64,000 bases of DNA from Streptomyces sp. SLBN-31 (GCF_006715395.1 NZ_VFNC01000001.1:1302001-1366000); one strand, 5' to 3'; shown: positions 34,901 through 44,491, counted from the first letter of the stretch. The notes: a model not told the origin generated them from the sequence alone. Made by a program: numbers and translations.

Positions 34901-37810
34901 TCAGGACAGGGCGTCCCAGTCCCCGTCGAAACCTGCTGCGTCCAGGAACAGCAGCTCCGCCGCGTCGAGTGACGCCTCGCCCTGGCCGCCGGCTGCGGCC
35001 AGCGGCTGCTCGGCCCAGATGCACTTCCCGGTCGGCGTGTAGCGGGCGCCCCACCGCCCGGTCAGCGCCGCGATGAGCTGCAGCCCCCGGCCTCCCTCGT
35101 CGGTCTCCGTCGCGCGGCGGATGCGCGGCATCGTCTGGCTGCCGTCGTAGACCTCGCAGATCAGCTCGGCCCCGTACAGCAGACGCAGCCGGACCGGGCC
35201 CCTGGCGTGCCGGACGACGTTGCCCACGAGCTCGCTGACCAGGAGCTCCGTGGTGGGGACCAGGTCGTCCAGGTCCCAGGCGGCGAGCTGCTCGCGGACG
35301 TGCCGGCGGGCCAGGCCGGCCGCCCGCGGGTCCTGGGGCAGCGGCCAGGAGGCCATCCGGTCCGCCGGCAGGGCGTGCAGCCGGGCCACCAGGAACGCCG
35401 CGTCGTCGGCCGCCTGCTGTTCGGTGGGCAGCAGACCGGCCGTCAGCGTGTCGCACAGGCGCTCCAGGTCCACGGCCGTCCCGTCCCGGTGGGCCGTACC
35501 CAGCAGCCGGGCCAGTTCCGCCATGCCCTCGTCGATCTCCCGCTTGGCCGACTCGACCAGGCCGTCGGTGTACAGCACCAGGAGGCTACCCTCGGGCACG
35601 TCCAACTCGACCGTCTCGAAGGGCGGTTCGGCGGCCCCCAGCGGCGGATCGGCGTCCGGCTCGGGGAAGTGCACGGTGCCGTCGGGACGGACCAGGGCGG
35701 GCGGTGGATGCCCGGCGCGGGCCAGCGAGCAGCGCCCGGTGGTGGAGTCGTAGAGCGCGTACAGGCAGGTGGCGTACGACGCCTCGCCCATCCCGGCGAC
35801 GATGTCGTTCAGGTGACCCAGGATCTCGCCCGGCGGCAGTTCCAGGTCCGCCAGGGTGTGTACGGCGGTGCGCAGCCGGCCCATGGTGGCCGCCTCCGGC
35901 AGCCCGTGCCCCATGACGTCGCCGACCACCAGCGCCACCTGCCCGCCGGACAGCGGGATGATGTCGTACCAGTCGCCGCCCACGTCGGCGCCCTGTCCGG
36001 CCGGGAGATAGCGGGCGGCGGCCGTGCACGCGGGCAGGTCGGGCAGCCCCTGGGGGAGCAGGCTGCGCTGGAGTTCGCGGGACCGGGTGTGCTCGGCGTC
36101 GTACAGCCGGGCCCGCTCCAGGGACTGCGCCACCAGGGCGCTGATCGTGGTCAGCAGCGCGCGTTCCTCGTCGGTGAGCCGCCGCGGCCGGTCGAAGGAC
36201 AGGATGCACACGCCGAAGGTGTTCCCGGAGGCCGTCAGCGGCAGGAACGCCCAGGACTGCTTGCCGGCCCGGCCCGGCAGGTCGGCCATCGCCGGGTAGC
36301 GCGCGGCGAACTCCTCGGCGGAGGACATGAACAGCGGGGTGTCCGACTCGGCCGGGTCCCAGCCGGGGTCCATGGGTGACCGGAGGCGGCCGTCGACGGA
36401 ATCGAGGAAGTCGTCGGGGTAGCCGACGGCACCCACGTGGTGGAGCCGGTCGCCCTCGATGACCTGCACCATGAGCCCCGTCGCGGCGAACGGCGGGAGC
36501 ACGCGTCTGGCCACCGCGTCCACCACGTCCTGGGAGGTCGTCGCCTTGGCGAGTTCCGCGGTCAACTCGGCTATGCGAAGGGCACGTTCGGCCGCGGACC
36601 GCTCGGCGGACTGACGCTCCTCCGCCAGCCGGCGCTTCTCGGTGACGTCCTGGAAGTACAGGGTGCGCCCGTCCGGCCCGGGCACCACCCGCAGATGGAA
36701 CCGCTGCCCGGTCTCGGGCAGGTGCACATCGAAGCCGGCCGGCTTCTCCTCGGCCGCGGCGCGCAGACAGCGGGCCTTGAGGCCGGGTATGCGCCGGACG
36801 GAGGGCAGGGCCCACAGCAGACGGCCGAACATCTGCTCCTCGGAGAAGCCCAGCAGCCGCTCTGCCTCCAGGTTGGCGAAGGTGATCCGCCACTGGTCGT
36901 CCACCGCGAGGAAGCCGTCGCTCATGTGCCGCAGGGCCCTGCTGAGCGCGTCCCGGGTCCGGCGCGACTCGTTGCTCTCCCAGCCCACGCCGATCATCCG
37001 CAGGGGCTCGCCGCGTTCGTCGTACGTCGCCCGGCCGCGCGCCTGGGTCCAGCCGTACGTGCCGTCCAGGCGCCGTATCCGGTACTCGGCCTCGTAGACC
37101 GTGCCGTCGGCGATCGCCCGTTGGGCGGCCGCCAGGGTGGGGGCCAGGTCGTCGGGGTGGACGACGCGCATCCAGCTCTCGATCCGGCCCGTGAAGTCGG
37201 CGGGCCGGGTGCCGTACAGCTCCAGGGCCGCCTCGTCCCAGACCAGGTCACCGGTGCGGATGTCCCAGTCCCACGAGCCGACCCGCACCTCCTTCAGGGC
37301 GTCCCGCAGGCGCTCTCCGGTCAGCCCGGACCGGTCGGGCCCGCTCGTCGGCGGAGCCTTGGCCATGCGGTCCTCGGCCCAGGCGACCACGGCCCGCAGG
37401 AACTCCCACTGCTCCGGCGTGGGCTCGCCCCGCTCACCGGTCAGGACGGTCAGGGCGCCGATCCCGCGCTGCCCGCTGAACAGGGGCAGGGCGGCGAGTC
37501 CCGTGCCCGGCCAAGCCCGCAGCGGCTCGAACTCCTCGGACTCCAGCGGCACCCACACACCGCTTCCCCGCCGCAGCGCGCGGGCCGGGGCCTGCGGACC
37601 CTCCTGGTCGACGATCTCCCACGGGCGGGTCAGGGCGGCAGGAAGGCCGACGGACGACACCAGACGCAGCGCGGACATCGGGCCGCGCAGATGGAAGACC
37701 CCGCCGAGCGCGCCCAGCTCACCCACCGTGTGCTGCAGCGCCAGCCGGAAGACCTCGCTCTCCGTGACTCCGGGAGCCACCGTGCCGAGGAGAGCGAGCC
37801 GCGCGTTCAT
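34901..37810 (-). CDS. GAF/PAS-PP2C (SpoIIE)-HATPase multidomain signalling protein
   Basis: 969 residues. Order: N-terminal GAF-like domain (~10-155), PAS (~170-285), PAS (~290-395), GAF (~410-570), PP2C/SpoIIE phosphatase (~580-790; VGGDWYD near 610, GDVMGHG, ARAGHPPP, YTDGLVE, DDAAFLVA), and a HATPase_c anti-sigma-like kinase domain (~800-925; SELVGNVVRHARG, GGRGLQLI). Streptomyces has many such proteins, which dephosphorylate anti-sigma-factor antagonists and may phosphorylate them too. No partner gene is adjacent. ATG 37810 lacks a clear ribosome site, so start is the one weak point. Confidence 0.87.
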   Translation of the reverse strand: MNARLALLGTVAPGVTESEVFRLALQHTVGELGALGGVFHLRGPMSALRLVSSVGLPAALTRPWEIVDQEGPQAPARALRRGSGVWVPLESEEFEPLRAWPGTGLAALPLFSGQRGIGALTVLTGERGEPTPEQWEFLRAVVAWAEDRMAKAPPTSGPDRSGLTGERLRDALKEVRVGSWDWDIRTGDLVWDEAALELYGTRPADFTGRIESWMRVVHPDDLAPTLAAAQRAIADGTVYEAEYRIRRLDGTYGWTQARGRATYDERGEPLRMIGVGWESNESRRTRDALSRALRHMSDGFLAVDDQWRITFANLEAERLLGFSEEQMFGRLLWALPSVRRIPGLKARCLRAAAEEKPAGFDVHLPETGQRFHLRVVPGPDGRTLYFQDVTEKRRLAEERQSAERSAAERALRIAELTAELAKATTSQDVVDAVARRVLPPFAATGLMVQVIEGDRLHHVGAVGYPDDFLDSVDGRLRSPMDPGWDPAESDTPLFMSSAEEFAARYPAMADLPGRAGKQSWAFLPLTASGNTFGVCILSFDRPRRLTDEERALLTTISALVAQSLERARLYDAEHTRSRELQRSLLPQGLPDLPACTAAARYLPAGQGADVGGDWYDIIPLSGGQVALVVGDVMGHGLPEAATMGRLRTAVHTLADLELPPGEILGHLNDIVAGMGEASYATCLYALYDSTTGRCSLARAGHPPPALVRPDGTVHFPEPDADPPLGAAEPPFETVELDVPEGSLLVLYTDGLVESAKREIDEGMAELARLLGTAHRDGTAVDLERLCDTLTAGLLPTEQQAADDAAFLVARLHALPADRMASWPLPQDPRAAGLARRHVREQLAAWDLDDLVPTTELLVSELVGNVVRHARGPVRLRLLYGAELICEVYDGSQTMPRIRRATETDEGGRGLQLIAALTGRWGARYTPTGKCIWAEQPLAAAGGQGEASLDAAELLFLDAAGFDGDWDALS

Positions 37811-37991
37811 GAGGGGAACTTATCGTTCCTGTTTTCGTCCGAAACCTCTTTCGGGGATTCCGGACGTATGACGGAATCGCCGGCGACGGCAACCGCCTGA
37901 ACAACGCGACCGATGTGTCCGTATCTCCCATCAAGGGCCTCTCGCAACAGATTGGGACAAGCCCGGCGGATCGCGAGCGGCCCCGAAGGGG

Positions 37992-38426
37992 ATGAGCCAA
38001 GTGGTGATCGCGAACAAGACCGCACGAACGGCATACCGCGCGACGGCGCTGGCGTTCTCCGCCGCCCTCCTGGTGGCCGCATGTTCCAGCGGCGGCGGAG
38101 GCGGCGGGAAGGCCTCGCAGAGCACCGGCGCGGCCAAGCCCGGCTCGGGGACGAAGGTGACGGTGACGGAGACCGAGTACGCCCTGAAGCTCTCCCGCAG
38201 CTCCTTCAGCCCGGGCACCTACACCTTCACCGCCGACAACGCGGGCGCGACCACGCACGCCCTGGAGGTGGACGGCCCCGGTGTCTCCGACGTGCGGACC
38301 AAGAACATCTCCAGCGGCCAGAACACGTCCGTGACGGTCACCCTGAAGAAGGGAACGTACGAGCTCTACTGCCCCGTGGACGGGCACCGGCAGCTCGGCA
38401 TGAAGACGGACCTCAAGGTCGGCTGA
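37992..38426 (+). CDS. Cupredoxin-like copper-binding lipoprotein
   Basis: 144 residues. Lipoprotein signal with Cys in LLVAACSSG, a Gly/Ser linker, then a ~95-residue beta-sandwich ending with type-1 copper ligands: His in TTHALEV, and Cys, His and Met in YCPVDGHRQLGM. Probably an extracytoplasmic electron carrier or copper-binding protein. AAGGGG (37986-37991) abuts ATG 37992 but stands 9 nt before an in-frame GTG at 38001, which may be the true start. Confidence 0.82.
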   Translation: MSQVVIANKTARTAYRATALAFSAALLVAACSSGGGGGGKASQSTGAAKPGSGTKVTVTETEYALKLSRSSFSPGTYTFTADNAGATTHALEVDGPGVSDVRTKNISSGQNTSVTVTLKKGTYELYCPVDGHRQLGMKTDLKVG

Positions 38427-38482
38427 GCGCGCCCCGGCCGGTGTGCTCCACAAGGGGCGGACGGGCGCCTCCGGGGACCGCC

Positions 38483-38488
38483 TACCCT
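38483..38488 (+). promoter_or_regulatory. Candidate -10 of leaderless miaB
   Basis: TACCCT ends 6 nt before the miaB ATG, and no ribosome site intervenes. Confidence 0.45.
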
Positions 38489-38494
38489 TGACGC

Positions 38495-40024
38495 ATGACC
38501 AGCAGCAGCGACCGGAGCCCGGCAGTGGACGTTCAGTCACCCAAGACCTACGAAGTGCGCACCTACGGGTGCCAGATGAACGTCCATGACTCCGAGCGGT
38601 TGTCCGGACTGCTGGAGGACGCCGGCTACGTGCGCGCCCCCGAGGGCTCCGACGGCGACGCCGACGTCGTGGTCTTCAACACCTGCGCGGTCCGGGAGAA
38701 CGCCGACAACCGCCTGTACGGCAACCTCGGCCGCCTCGCGCCCAGGAAGGCGTCCCGTCCCGGCATGCAGATCGCGGTCGGCGGGTGTCTGGCGCAGAAG
38801 GACCGCGACACCATCGTGAAGAAGGCGCCCTGGGTGGACGTCGTCTTCGGCACGCACAACATCGGCAAGCTCCCGGTGCTGCTGGAACGCGCGCGCGTGC
38901 AGGAGGAGGCGCAGGTCGAGATCGCCGAGTCCCTGGAGGCGTTCCCCTCCACCCTGCCGACGCGGCGCGAGAGCGCGTACGCGGCGTGGGTGTCGATCTC
39001 CGTCGGCTGCAACAACACCTGCACCTTCTGCATCGTCCCGGCCCTGCGCGGCAAGGAGAAGGACCGCCGCCCCGGCGACATCCTCGCCGAGGTCGAGGCA
39101 CTGGTCGCGGAAGGCGTCAGCGAGATCACCCTGCTCGGCCAGAACGTCAACGCCTACGGCTCCGACATCGGCGACCGCGAGGCCTTCAGCAAGCTGCTGC
39201 GGGCCTGCGGGAAGATCGACGGCCTGGAGCGGGTCCGCTTCACCTCCCCGCACCCGCGCGACTTCACGGACGACGTCATCGCCGCCATGGCCGAGACGCC
39301 GAACGTGATGCCGCAGCTGCACATGCCCCTGCAGTCCGGCTCGGACACCGTCCTGAAGGCGATGCGCCGCTCCTACCGCCAGGACCGCTACCTGGGGATC
39401 ATCGAGAAGGTCCGCGCGGCCATCCCGCACGCGGCGATCACCACCGACATCATCGTGGGCTTCCCCGGCGAGACCGAGGAGGACTTCGAGCAGACCCTCC
39501 ACGTGGTCCGCGAGGCCCGCTTCGCGCAGGCGTTCACCTTCCAGTACTCCAAGCGCCCCGGCACCCCCGCCGCGACCATGGAGAACCAGATCCCCAAGGA
39601 GGTCGTCCAGGCGCGCTACGAGCGTCTCGTCGCCCTCCAGGAGGACATCTCCTGGGAGGAGAACAAGAAGCAGGTCGGCCGCACCCTGGAGCTGATGGTC
39701 GCCGAGGGCGAGGGCCGCAAGGACGGCGCCACCCACCGCCTCTCCGGCCGCGCCCCCGACAACCGCCTGGTCCACTTCACCAAGCCCGACCAGGACGTCC
39801 GCCCCGGCGACGTCGTCACCGTCGAGATCACCTACGCCGCCCCGCACCACCTCCTCGCCGAGGGCGCCGTCCTCGACGTGCGCCGCACGCGCGCGGGTGA
39901 CGCGTGGGAGAAGCGCAACGCCGCCGAGGCGGCCGAGCCGGCCGGTGTGATGCTGGGCCTGCCGAAGATCGGGGCGCCCGAGCCGCTGCCGGTGGCGTCG
40001 GGCAGCGGCTGCGGCTGCGACTGA
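38495..40024 (+). CDS. miaB: tRNA-2-methylthio-N6-dimethylallyladenosine synthase MiaB
   Basis: 509 residues. UPF0004 domain ([16 protein letters not shown]), radical-SAM cluster CNNTCTFC (near residue 170), TRAM domain, then an Ala/Glu-rich tail ending SGSGCGCD. MiaB adds the methylthio group at C2 of i6A37 in tRNAs reading UNN codons, after MiaA (also in this window, 1.7 kb downstream) has made i6A. The two extra Cys at the tail are not part of the known clusters. Confidence 0.95.
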   Translation: MTSSSDRSPAVDVQSPKTYEVRTYGCQMNVHDSERLSGLLEDAGYVRAPEGSDGDADVVVFNTCAVRENADNRLYGNLGRLAPRKASRPGMQIAVGGCLAQKDRDTIVKKAPWVDVVFGTHNIGKLPVLLERARVQEEAQVEIAESLEAFPSTLPTRRESAYAAWVSISVGCNNTCTFCIVPALRGKEKDRRPGDILAEVEALVAEGVSEITLLGQNVNAYGSDIGDREAFSKLLRACGKIDGLERVRFTSPHPRDFTDDVIAAMAETPNVMPQLHMPLQSGSDTVLKAMRRSYRQDRYLGIIEKVRAAIPHAAITTDIIVGFPGETEEDFEQTLHVVREARFAQAFTFQYSKRPGTPAATMENQIPKEVVQARYERLVALQEDISWEENKKQVGRTLELMVAEGEGRKDGATHRLSGRAPDNRLVHFTKPDQDVRPGDVVTVEITYAAPHHLLAEGAVLDVRRTRAGDAWEKRNAAEAAEPAGVMLGLPKIGAPEPLPVASGSGCGCD

Positions 40025-40078
40025 CATCGGCTCGGCCGACGCGGTCCGCCGGGACGACGAACGTCGCCGCCCCGGCGC

Positions 40079-40084
40079 TACCCT
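40079..40084 (+). promoter_or_regulatory. Candidate -10 of leaderless LigB-like gene
   Basis: TACCCT ends 7 nt before the ATG at 40092 without an intervening ribosome site. Confidence 0.4.
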
Positions 40085-40091
40085 GCCGATC

Positions 40092-40805
40092 ATGCTTGTC
40101 GCCGCCGCCATCTGCCCCTGCCCGCCCCTCCTCGTGCCGGAGGTGGCCGCGGGCGCCGCTCCGGAACTGGACCGCGCGCGTGCCGCGTGTGCGGACGCGC
40201 TCGGCGTGCTCGCCGCCGCCCGTCCCGATCTGCTGGTGGTGATCGGACCCGCCGAGCGCAGCGGGCGCGGTCCGCACCCCGAGGGCACGCCGGGTTCGTT
40301 CCGCGGCTTCGGCGTCGAGGTCGACGTACGGCTGGGCGAGCCGAAGGACGTGGAGCCCGGGCGCGAGCTTCCGCCCTCCCTCGCCGTCGCCGCGTGGCTG
40401 CTGGAGCGGACCGGCTGGTCCGACGCCCCGATCGAGGGGCTCGGCGTGGGGGAACCGCTCGCGGCCGACCGGTGCGTCGAAGCCGGACGGGAGATCGCTG
40501 CCCAGGCCGAGCGGGTGGCCCTGCTGGTGATGGGCGACGGCAGCGCCTGCCGCACGCTCAAGGCGCCCGGCTACCTCGACGAGCGCGCCGCGCCCTTCGA
40601 CGCGGAGGTCGCGCGCGCGCTGGGCACGGCCGACGTGCCGGCGCTGGAGGCGCTCGACGCCGAACTGGCGTACGAGCTGAAGGCCTCGGGCCGGGCCCCC
40701 TGGCAGGTCCTCGCGGGCGCGGCCGAGGGCGCGGACCTCGCCGGAGCCCTGCTGTACGAGGACGCGCCGTACGGGGTGGGGTACGTGGTGGCGACCTGGT
40801 CATGA
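40092..40805 (+). CDS. LigB-like (class III extradiol dioxygenase B-fold) protein
   Basis: 237 residues. It begins MLVAAAICPCPPLLVPE and resembles the actinobacterial class III extradiol-dioxygenase subunit B-like family found between miaB and miaA. The catalytic His residues of true LigB enzymes (usually His-x-P near the N-terminus) are replaced by Cys/Pro, so dioxygenase activity is doubtful. Function unknown; the conserved position among tRNA-modification genes is the only clue. Confidence 0.75.
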   Translation: MLVAAAICPCPPLLVPEVAAGAAPELDRARAACADALGVLAAARPDLLVVIGPAERSGRGPHPEGTPGSFRGFGVEVDVRLGEPKDVEPGRELPPSLAVAAWLLERTGWSDAPIEGLGVGEPLAADRCVEAGREIAAQAERVALLVMGDGSACRTLKAPGYLDERAAPFDAEVARALGTADVPALEALDAELAYELKASGRAPWQVLAGAAEGADLAGALLYEDAPYGVGYVVATWS

Positions 40806-40924
40806 CGGGGGCGACCCGGTCATGACGGTGGGGCGTGGCGCCGTGAGCCCGCCGGGTCGCCGGAAACGGCGGACGGCCGGGGAACCCGCCGGGCCCGCGG
40901 CCGTCCGTGGGTGCGCCGTGCCGC

Positions 40925-41197
40925 TCAGGAGGACGGCGGAGTGCGGGTGTCCGGCGGCACGGTGCCGCCACCGCCCGTGCCCGTGCCGCCTTTGTGCGCG
41001 AGTCGGTCCATGGCGTTCTTGGCCTTGCCGGTCCCGGTCCGGATCCGGTCGCTGTACTTGCCCTTGGTCTTCTCGTCGACCACCTTGGCGGCCTTGTCGA
41101 GACCGTGCGAGATCTTGCCCCCGTGCTGCTGCGCGAGGCCCGAGACCTTGTCTTTTGCCGGGGAGAGCCTGACCTTCAGGTTGTGCAGGAGACCCAT
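40925..41197 (-). CDS. Rv0909-family antitoxin-like small basic protein
   Basis: 90 residues, Lys/Gly-rich: MGLLHNLKVRLSPAKDKVSG, then AKVVDEKTKGKYSDRI and a Gly/Thr/Pro tail. This matches the MT0933/Rv0909-type antitoxin family. In mycobacteria the partner toxin is encoded next door; here no toxin gene adjoins, so an antitoxin role should not be assumed. Confidence 0.72.
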   Translation of the reverse strand: MGLLHNLKVRLSPAKDKVSGLAQQHGGKISHGLDKAAKVVDEKTKGKYSDRIRTGTGKAKNAMDRLAHKGGTGTGGGGTVPPDTRTPPSS

Positions 41198-41259
41198 GGT
41201 CCGCCTTTCTCGTCAGCCCGGGCCCGGTGCGCCTCTCGGCCCACTCGCGCGCGGCCCGG

Positions 41260-41529
41260 TCACGTGCGGGCGCCCTCGCCGGCCTCGCTGTCGGCCGCAT
41301 CCTCGGCGGACTGCTGCTTGGGGATCTCGACGCCCTCGTCCGAGCCGGCCTCGCGGGCCTCCGTCGCCGTGGACTCCGTCCCGGCCCGCTCCTCGGTGCC
41401 GGCCGACCCCTTCGCCTCTGCCGCCTCCTCCGCCTCGGCCCCGGCCGTCCGTGCGGCCGCCGGCACCTCGGCGGGCGACGCCTCCTCCGTGGTATTCGAC
41501 CTCCGGAGAAGTCGCGCGAAAACGCCCAT
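41260..41529 (-). CDS. Small acidic protein of unknown function
   Basis: 89 residues: a basic start MGVFARLLRRSN followed by ~75 residues rich in Ala, Glu, Thr and Ser, low complexity and probably disordered. Similar proteins beginning MG(V/I)F(A/S)R(L/F)..R are common next to miaA in Streptomyces; no function known. The ATG at 41529 is the short start; the open frame continues to 42570 antisense to miaA, which I treat as a shadow. 62 nt upstream of the small basic gene on the same strand, so possibly co-transcribed. Confidence 0.65.
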   Translation of the reverse strand: MGVFARLLRRSNTTEEASPAEVPAAARTAGAEAEEAAEAKGSAGTEERAGTESTATEAREAGSDEGVEIPKQQSAEDAADSEAGEGART

Positions 41530-41712
41530 ATCCACTCCATACGCTACTCGGGCGGGGGAAAACCCGCGTTGCCCGGTGCGTCCGATTGCGCCACCGGGAG
41601 CGCCGCCTCCCGGAAACCGGCGGCGAGAACCACGCAACGGGCAACGACCCCGGCCCCCCGCCGTCACGCAACTCGTTCGAGGAGACGCTTCGGGGTTTGC
41701 GAGACTGGTGCG

Positions 41713-42651
41713 GTGAGCACCGCACCCCCCGCCCCCCGCGTCATCGCCGTCGTCGGACCGACCGCGGCCGGAAAGTCCGATCTGGGCGTCTTCCTCGCCC
41801 AGCGCCTGGGAGGCGAGGTCGTCAACGCCGACTCCATGCAGCTCTACCGGGGGATGGACATCGGCACCGCCAAGCTGACGACCGAGGAGCGCGGCGGCAT
41901 CCCGCACCACCTGCTGGACCTCTGGGACGTGACGGTCACGGCGTCGGTCGCCGAGTACCAGAGGCTCGCCCGCGCGCGCATAGACGCCCTGCTCGCCGCC
42001 GGCCGCTGGCCGGTCCTCGTCGGCGGCTCGGGCCTCTACGTCCGCGGCGCCGTCGACAACCTGGAGTTCCCCGGCACCGACCCCGAGGTCAGGGCCCGGC
42101 TGGAGGACGAGCTCACCCTGCGCGGCTCCGGCGCGCTGCACGCCCGCCTGGCCGCCGCCGACCCCGAGGCCGCGCAGGCGATCCTGCCGAGCAACGGCCG
42201 TCGTATCGTCCGGGCCCTGGAGGTGATCGAGATCACCGGCAAGCCCTTCACCGCCAACCTGCCGGGCCACGACTCGGTCTACGACACCGTTCAGATCGGC
42301 GTGAACGTCGCCCGCCCCGAGCTCGACGAGCGCATCGCCCGCCGCGTGGACCGCATGTGGGACCAGGGGCTCGTGGACGAGGTGCGCGCGCTGGAGGCGC
42401 AAGGCCTGCGCGAGGGGCGCACGGCTTCCCGCGCGCTGGGCTACCAGCAGGTCCTCGCGGCGCTCGCGGGGGAGTGCACGCTCGAGGAGGCGCGGGCCGA
42501 GACGGTACGTGCCACCAAGCGCTTCGCGCGCCGCCAGGATTCGTGGTTCAGGCGCGATCCGCGGGTGCACTGGTTGAGTGGGGGTGCGGCGGATCTCACA
42601 GAACTTCCGGACCTCGCGCTGGCGTTGGTCGAACGACCGGTCACAGCCTGA
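41713..42651 (+). CDS. miaA: tRNA dimethylallyltransferase MiaA
   Basis: 312 residues, normal length. P-loop VGPTAAGKSDL (residues ~14-24), DSMQLYRGMDIGTAK, the DxxxY-type SGLYVRG, and RQDSWFRRD near the C-terminus. Transfers the dimethylallyl group from DMAPP to A37 of tRNAs that read UNN codons; MiaB then methylthiolates it. GTG start at 41713 chosen because the P-loop follows at the usual distance. Confidence 0.94.
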   Translation: MSTAPPAPRVIAVVGPTAAGKSDLGVFLAQRLGGEVVNADSMQLYRGMDIGTAKLTTEERGGIPHHLLDLWDVTVTASVAEYQRLARARIDALLAAGRWPVLVGGSGLYVRGAVDNLEFPGTDPEVRARLEDELTLRGSGALHARLAAADPEAAQAILPSNGRRIVRALEVIEITGKPFTANLPGHDSVYDTVQIGVNVARPELDERIARRVDRMWDQGLVDEVRALEAQGLREGRTASRALGYQQVLAALAGECTLEEARAETVRATKRFARRQDSWFRRDPRVHWLSGGAADLTELPDLALALVERPVTA

Positions 42652-42759
42652 TCACGTCATGGCATCGGGACGCTCCGGCTGCCGTTCGGGCCTCCGGCGC
42701 CGTGCCATCATCGAGCTTCGATCGACCAAGTGGAGTCCTAGTTGGGAGGGCGCGTGGCG

Positions 42760-43263
42760 ATGGAGGCCGGCCCTCGCGACACCGCACAAGGCACCGAGCC
42801 CCGCACCGCCTTCGGCGGTGCACCGGAGCAGGACGCGGACCGTCTGAGCCCCGACGGGCCCGACGACACCGAGGGCGGTGTGACCGCCGACGGTCCTGAG
42901 CCCGAGGAGATGTTCGCGGGCGGCCCGGAGGTCGAGGTCGAGCTGCGCCCGCAGCGGCGGCTGCGCATCTGGCAGCTCGCCCCCATCGTGGCCCTGGCCG
43001 CGGTCGGCTCCCTGATGTTCGCCTTCCCGCTCGCCTTCGACTTCGGCGACAGCGGGGCGGTGATCGCCATGCTGGGGCTCCTGATCTGCTCCTGCGCCGC
43101 GGGCTGGGGCATGATGGCCGCGCGCCGCGTGGGTTACACGTGGCCCGGGCTCCCGCAGCGCGGCTCCGGCCGCAGACCGGACTGGCGGGTCGTCCTGGCC
43201 TTCGTGGTCCTGGTCGCGGCGGTCGTCGTGCTGGCGGTCTGGCGCGTGGCCCGACTGCGCTGA
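42760..43263 (+). CDS. Membrane protein of unknown function
   Basis: 167 residues: an acidic, disordered first ~70 residues, two adjacent membrane helices (about 80-120: IVALAAVGSLMFAFPLAF and AVIAMLGLLICSCAAGWGMM) and a third near the C-terminus (~145-165). No family recognised. Start at ATG 42760 because GGGAGG at 42744-42749 is correctly spaced; TTG 42742 and GTG 42754 are too near that site. Confidence 0.72.
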   Translation: MEAGPRDTAQGTEPRTAFGGAPEQDADRLSPDGPDDTEGGVTADGPEPEEMFAGGPEVEVELRPQRRLRIWQLAPIVALAAVGSLMFAFPLAFDFGDSGAVIAMLGLLICSCAAGWGMMAARRVGYTWPGLPQRGSGRRPDWRVVLAFVVLVAAVVVLAVWRVARLR

Positions 43264-43385
43264 GCGCCCCTTCAGGGGCGCGGGGAACCGCGCGACCGGC
43301 CCCCACAGGCCCGCGGGGACCTGCGCGACCGGCCCCCACAGGCCCGCGGAGATCCGCCTGGCCACCCCCCACCGGCCCGCGGCGC
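43264..43385. repeat. Streptomyces intergenic repeat, three ~33-bp tandem units
   Basis: CTTCAGGGGCGCGGGGAAC is followed by GCGCGACCGGCCCCCACAGG (43290 on) repeated at 43323 and, more degenerate, near 43354, i.e. a 33-bp period. This GGGGCGCGGGGAAC...GCGCGACC...CCCCAC sequence is familiar from many Streptomyces intergenic regions after genes. It begins at the stop of the membrane protein and ends just before the dapF promoter. Confidence 0.75.
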
Positions 43386-43401
43386 GAATGCGGCCCTCCC
43401 G

Positions 43402-43407
43402 TACGAT
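43402..43407 (+). promoter_or_regulatory. Candidate -10 of leaderless dapF
   Basis: TACGAT ends 6 nt before the dapF ATG with no ribosome site between. Confidence 0.45.
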
Positions 43408-43413
43408 CGGGGC

Positions 43414-44289
43414 ATGAGCACGCGCACGCGGATCGCCTTCCTCAAGGGTCACGGCACGGAGAACGACTTCGTGATCGTCCCGGACCCCGAGAACACCCTC
43501 GACCTGCCCCCGGCCGCCGTCGCCGCCCTGTGCGACCGCCGCGCGGGCATCGGCGGTGACGGCCTGCTGCACGTGGTGCGCTCCGCCGCGCACCCCGAGG
43601 CGAGGGACATGGCGGCCGAGGCGGAGTGGTTCATGGACTACCGCAACGGCGACGGCTCGATCGCGGAGATGTGCGGCAACGGCGTGCGCGTGTTCGCGCG
43701 CTACCTGCAGCGCGCCGGCCACGCCGCCGAGGGCGACCTGACGGTGGCCACGCGGGGCGGCGTGAAGACCGTGCACATCGCCAAGGACGGTGCCGTCACG
43801 GTCGGCATGGGCAGGGCGCGGTTCCCCGAAGGGGACGTCACCGTCGTTGTGGGCGAGCGCAGTTGGCCCGCGCGGAACGTGAACATGGGCAACCCGCACG
43901 CGGTCGCGTTCGTCGAGGACCTCGCGCACGCGGGCAGCCTGTACTCGCCGCCGCCGTTCAGCCCGGCCTCCGCCTACCCGGACGGGGTGAACGTCGAGTT
44001 CGTGGTCGACCGCGGCCCCGGCCACGTCGCCCTGCGCGTGCACGAGCGCGGCGCCGGCGAGACCCGCTCGTGCGGTACGGGCGCGTGCGCCGTCGCCGTG
44101 GCGGCCGCCCGCCGGGACGGCGTCGACCCGGCGGTCACCGGGACGCCGGTGACGTACACCGTCGACGTGCCCGGCGGGACGCTCGTGATCACCGAACGGC
44201 CCGACGGTGAGATCGAGATGACCGGCCCGGCGGTGATCGTGGCGGAAGGCGAGATCGAATCCGACTGGCTGGAAACGTTCACCTCTTGA
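43414..44289 (+). CDS. dapF: Diaminopimelate epimerase DapF
   Basis: 291 residues, normal length. The two catalytic Cys sit in MCGNGVRVFARY (near residue 88) and SCGTGACAVAVA (near 220). N-terminus GHGTENDFV and GIGGDGLL are characteristic. Interconverts LL- and meso-diaminopimelate for lysine and peptidoglycan; Streptomyces walls use the LL form, so control of this step matters. Confidence 0.95.
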   Translation: MSTRTRIAFLKGHGTENDFVIVPDPENTLDLPPAAVAALCDRRAGIGGDGLLHVVRSAAHPEARDMAAEAEWFMDYRNGDGSIAEMCGNGVRVFARYLQRAGHAAEGDLTVATRGGVKTVHIAKDGAVTVGMGRARFPEGDVTVVVGERSWPARNVNMGNPHAVAFVEDLAHAGSLYSPPPFSPASAYPDGVNVEFVVDRGPGHVALRVHERGAGETRSCGTGACAVAVAAARRDGVDPAVTGTPVTYTVDVPGGTLVITERPDGEIEMTGPAVIVAEGEIESDWLETFTS

Positions 44290-44485
44290 CGGGGCGAGGC
44301 TTGAGATCACAGGCGTCCGTGCCCAGTGGTGCGGATGTGAACTACCGGTGCGACGGTTCGAGGTTCAAATGCACGGACGTCCGCCCGTCGCATGGCGCGA
44401 AACCGTAAACCTCGAAACCGTCGCTCGAATGGGTGATCCGTTTCACGCTCGGCGAGAGGCGGTCGGACGCACGTGATGGGCTCGG

Positions 44486-44491
44486 TAGCAT
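44486..44491 (+). promoter_or_regulatory. Candidate rshA -10 element
   Basis: TAGCAT about 95 nt upstream of the rshA ATG, in a 296-nt gap that otherwise shows nothing recognisable. The -35 is not clear. Confidence 0.3.

Noticed and set aside
40925..41529. Toxin-antitoxin pair made of the two small minus-strand genes.
   Set aside because: The first resembles an Rv0909-family antitoxin, but the second is an acidic low-complexity protein with no toxin fold, so a functional pair is not supported.
44345..44420. tRNA-like segment with GGTTCGAGGTTCAAAT.
   Set aside because: No acceptor stem, anticodon arm or matching D arm can be built around it.
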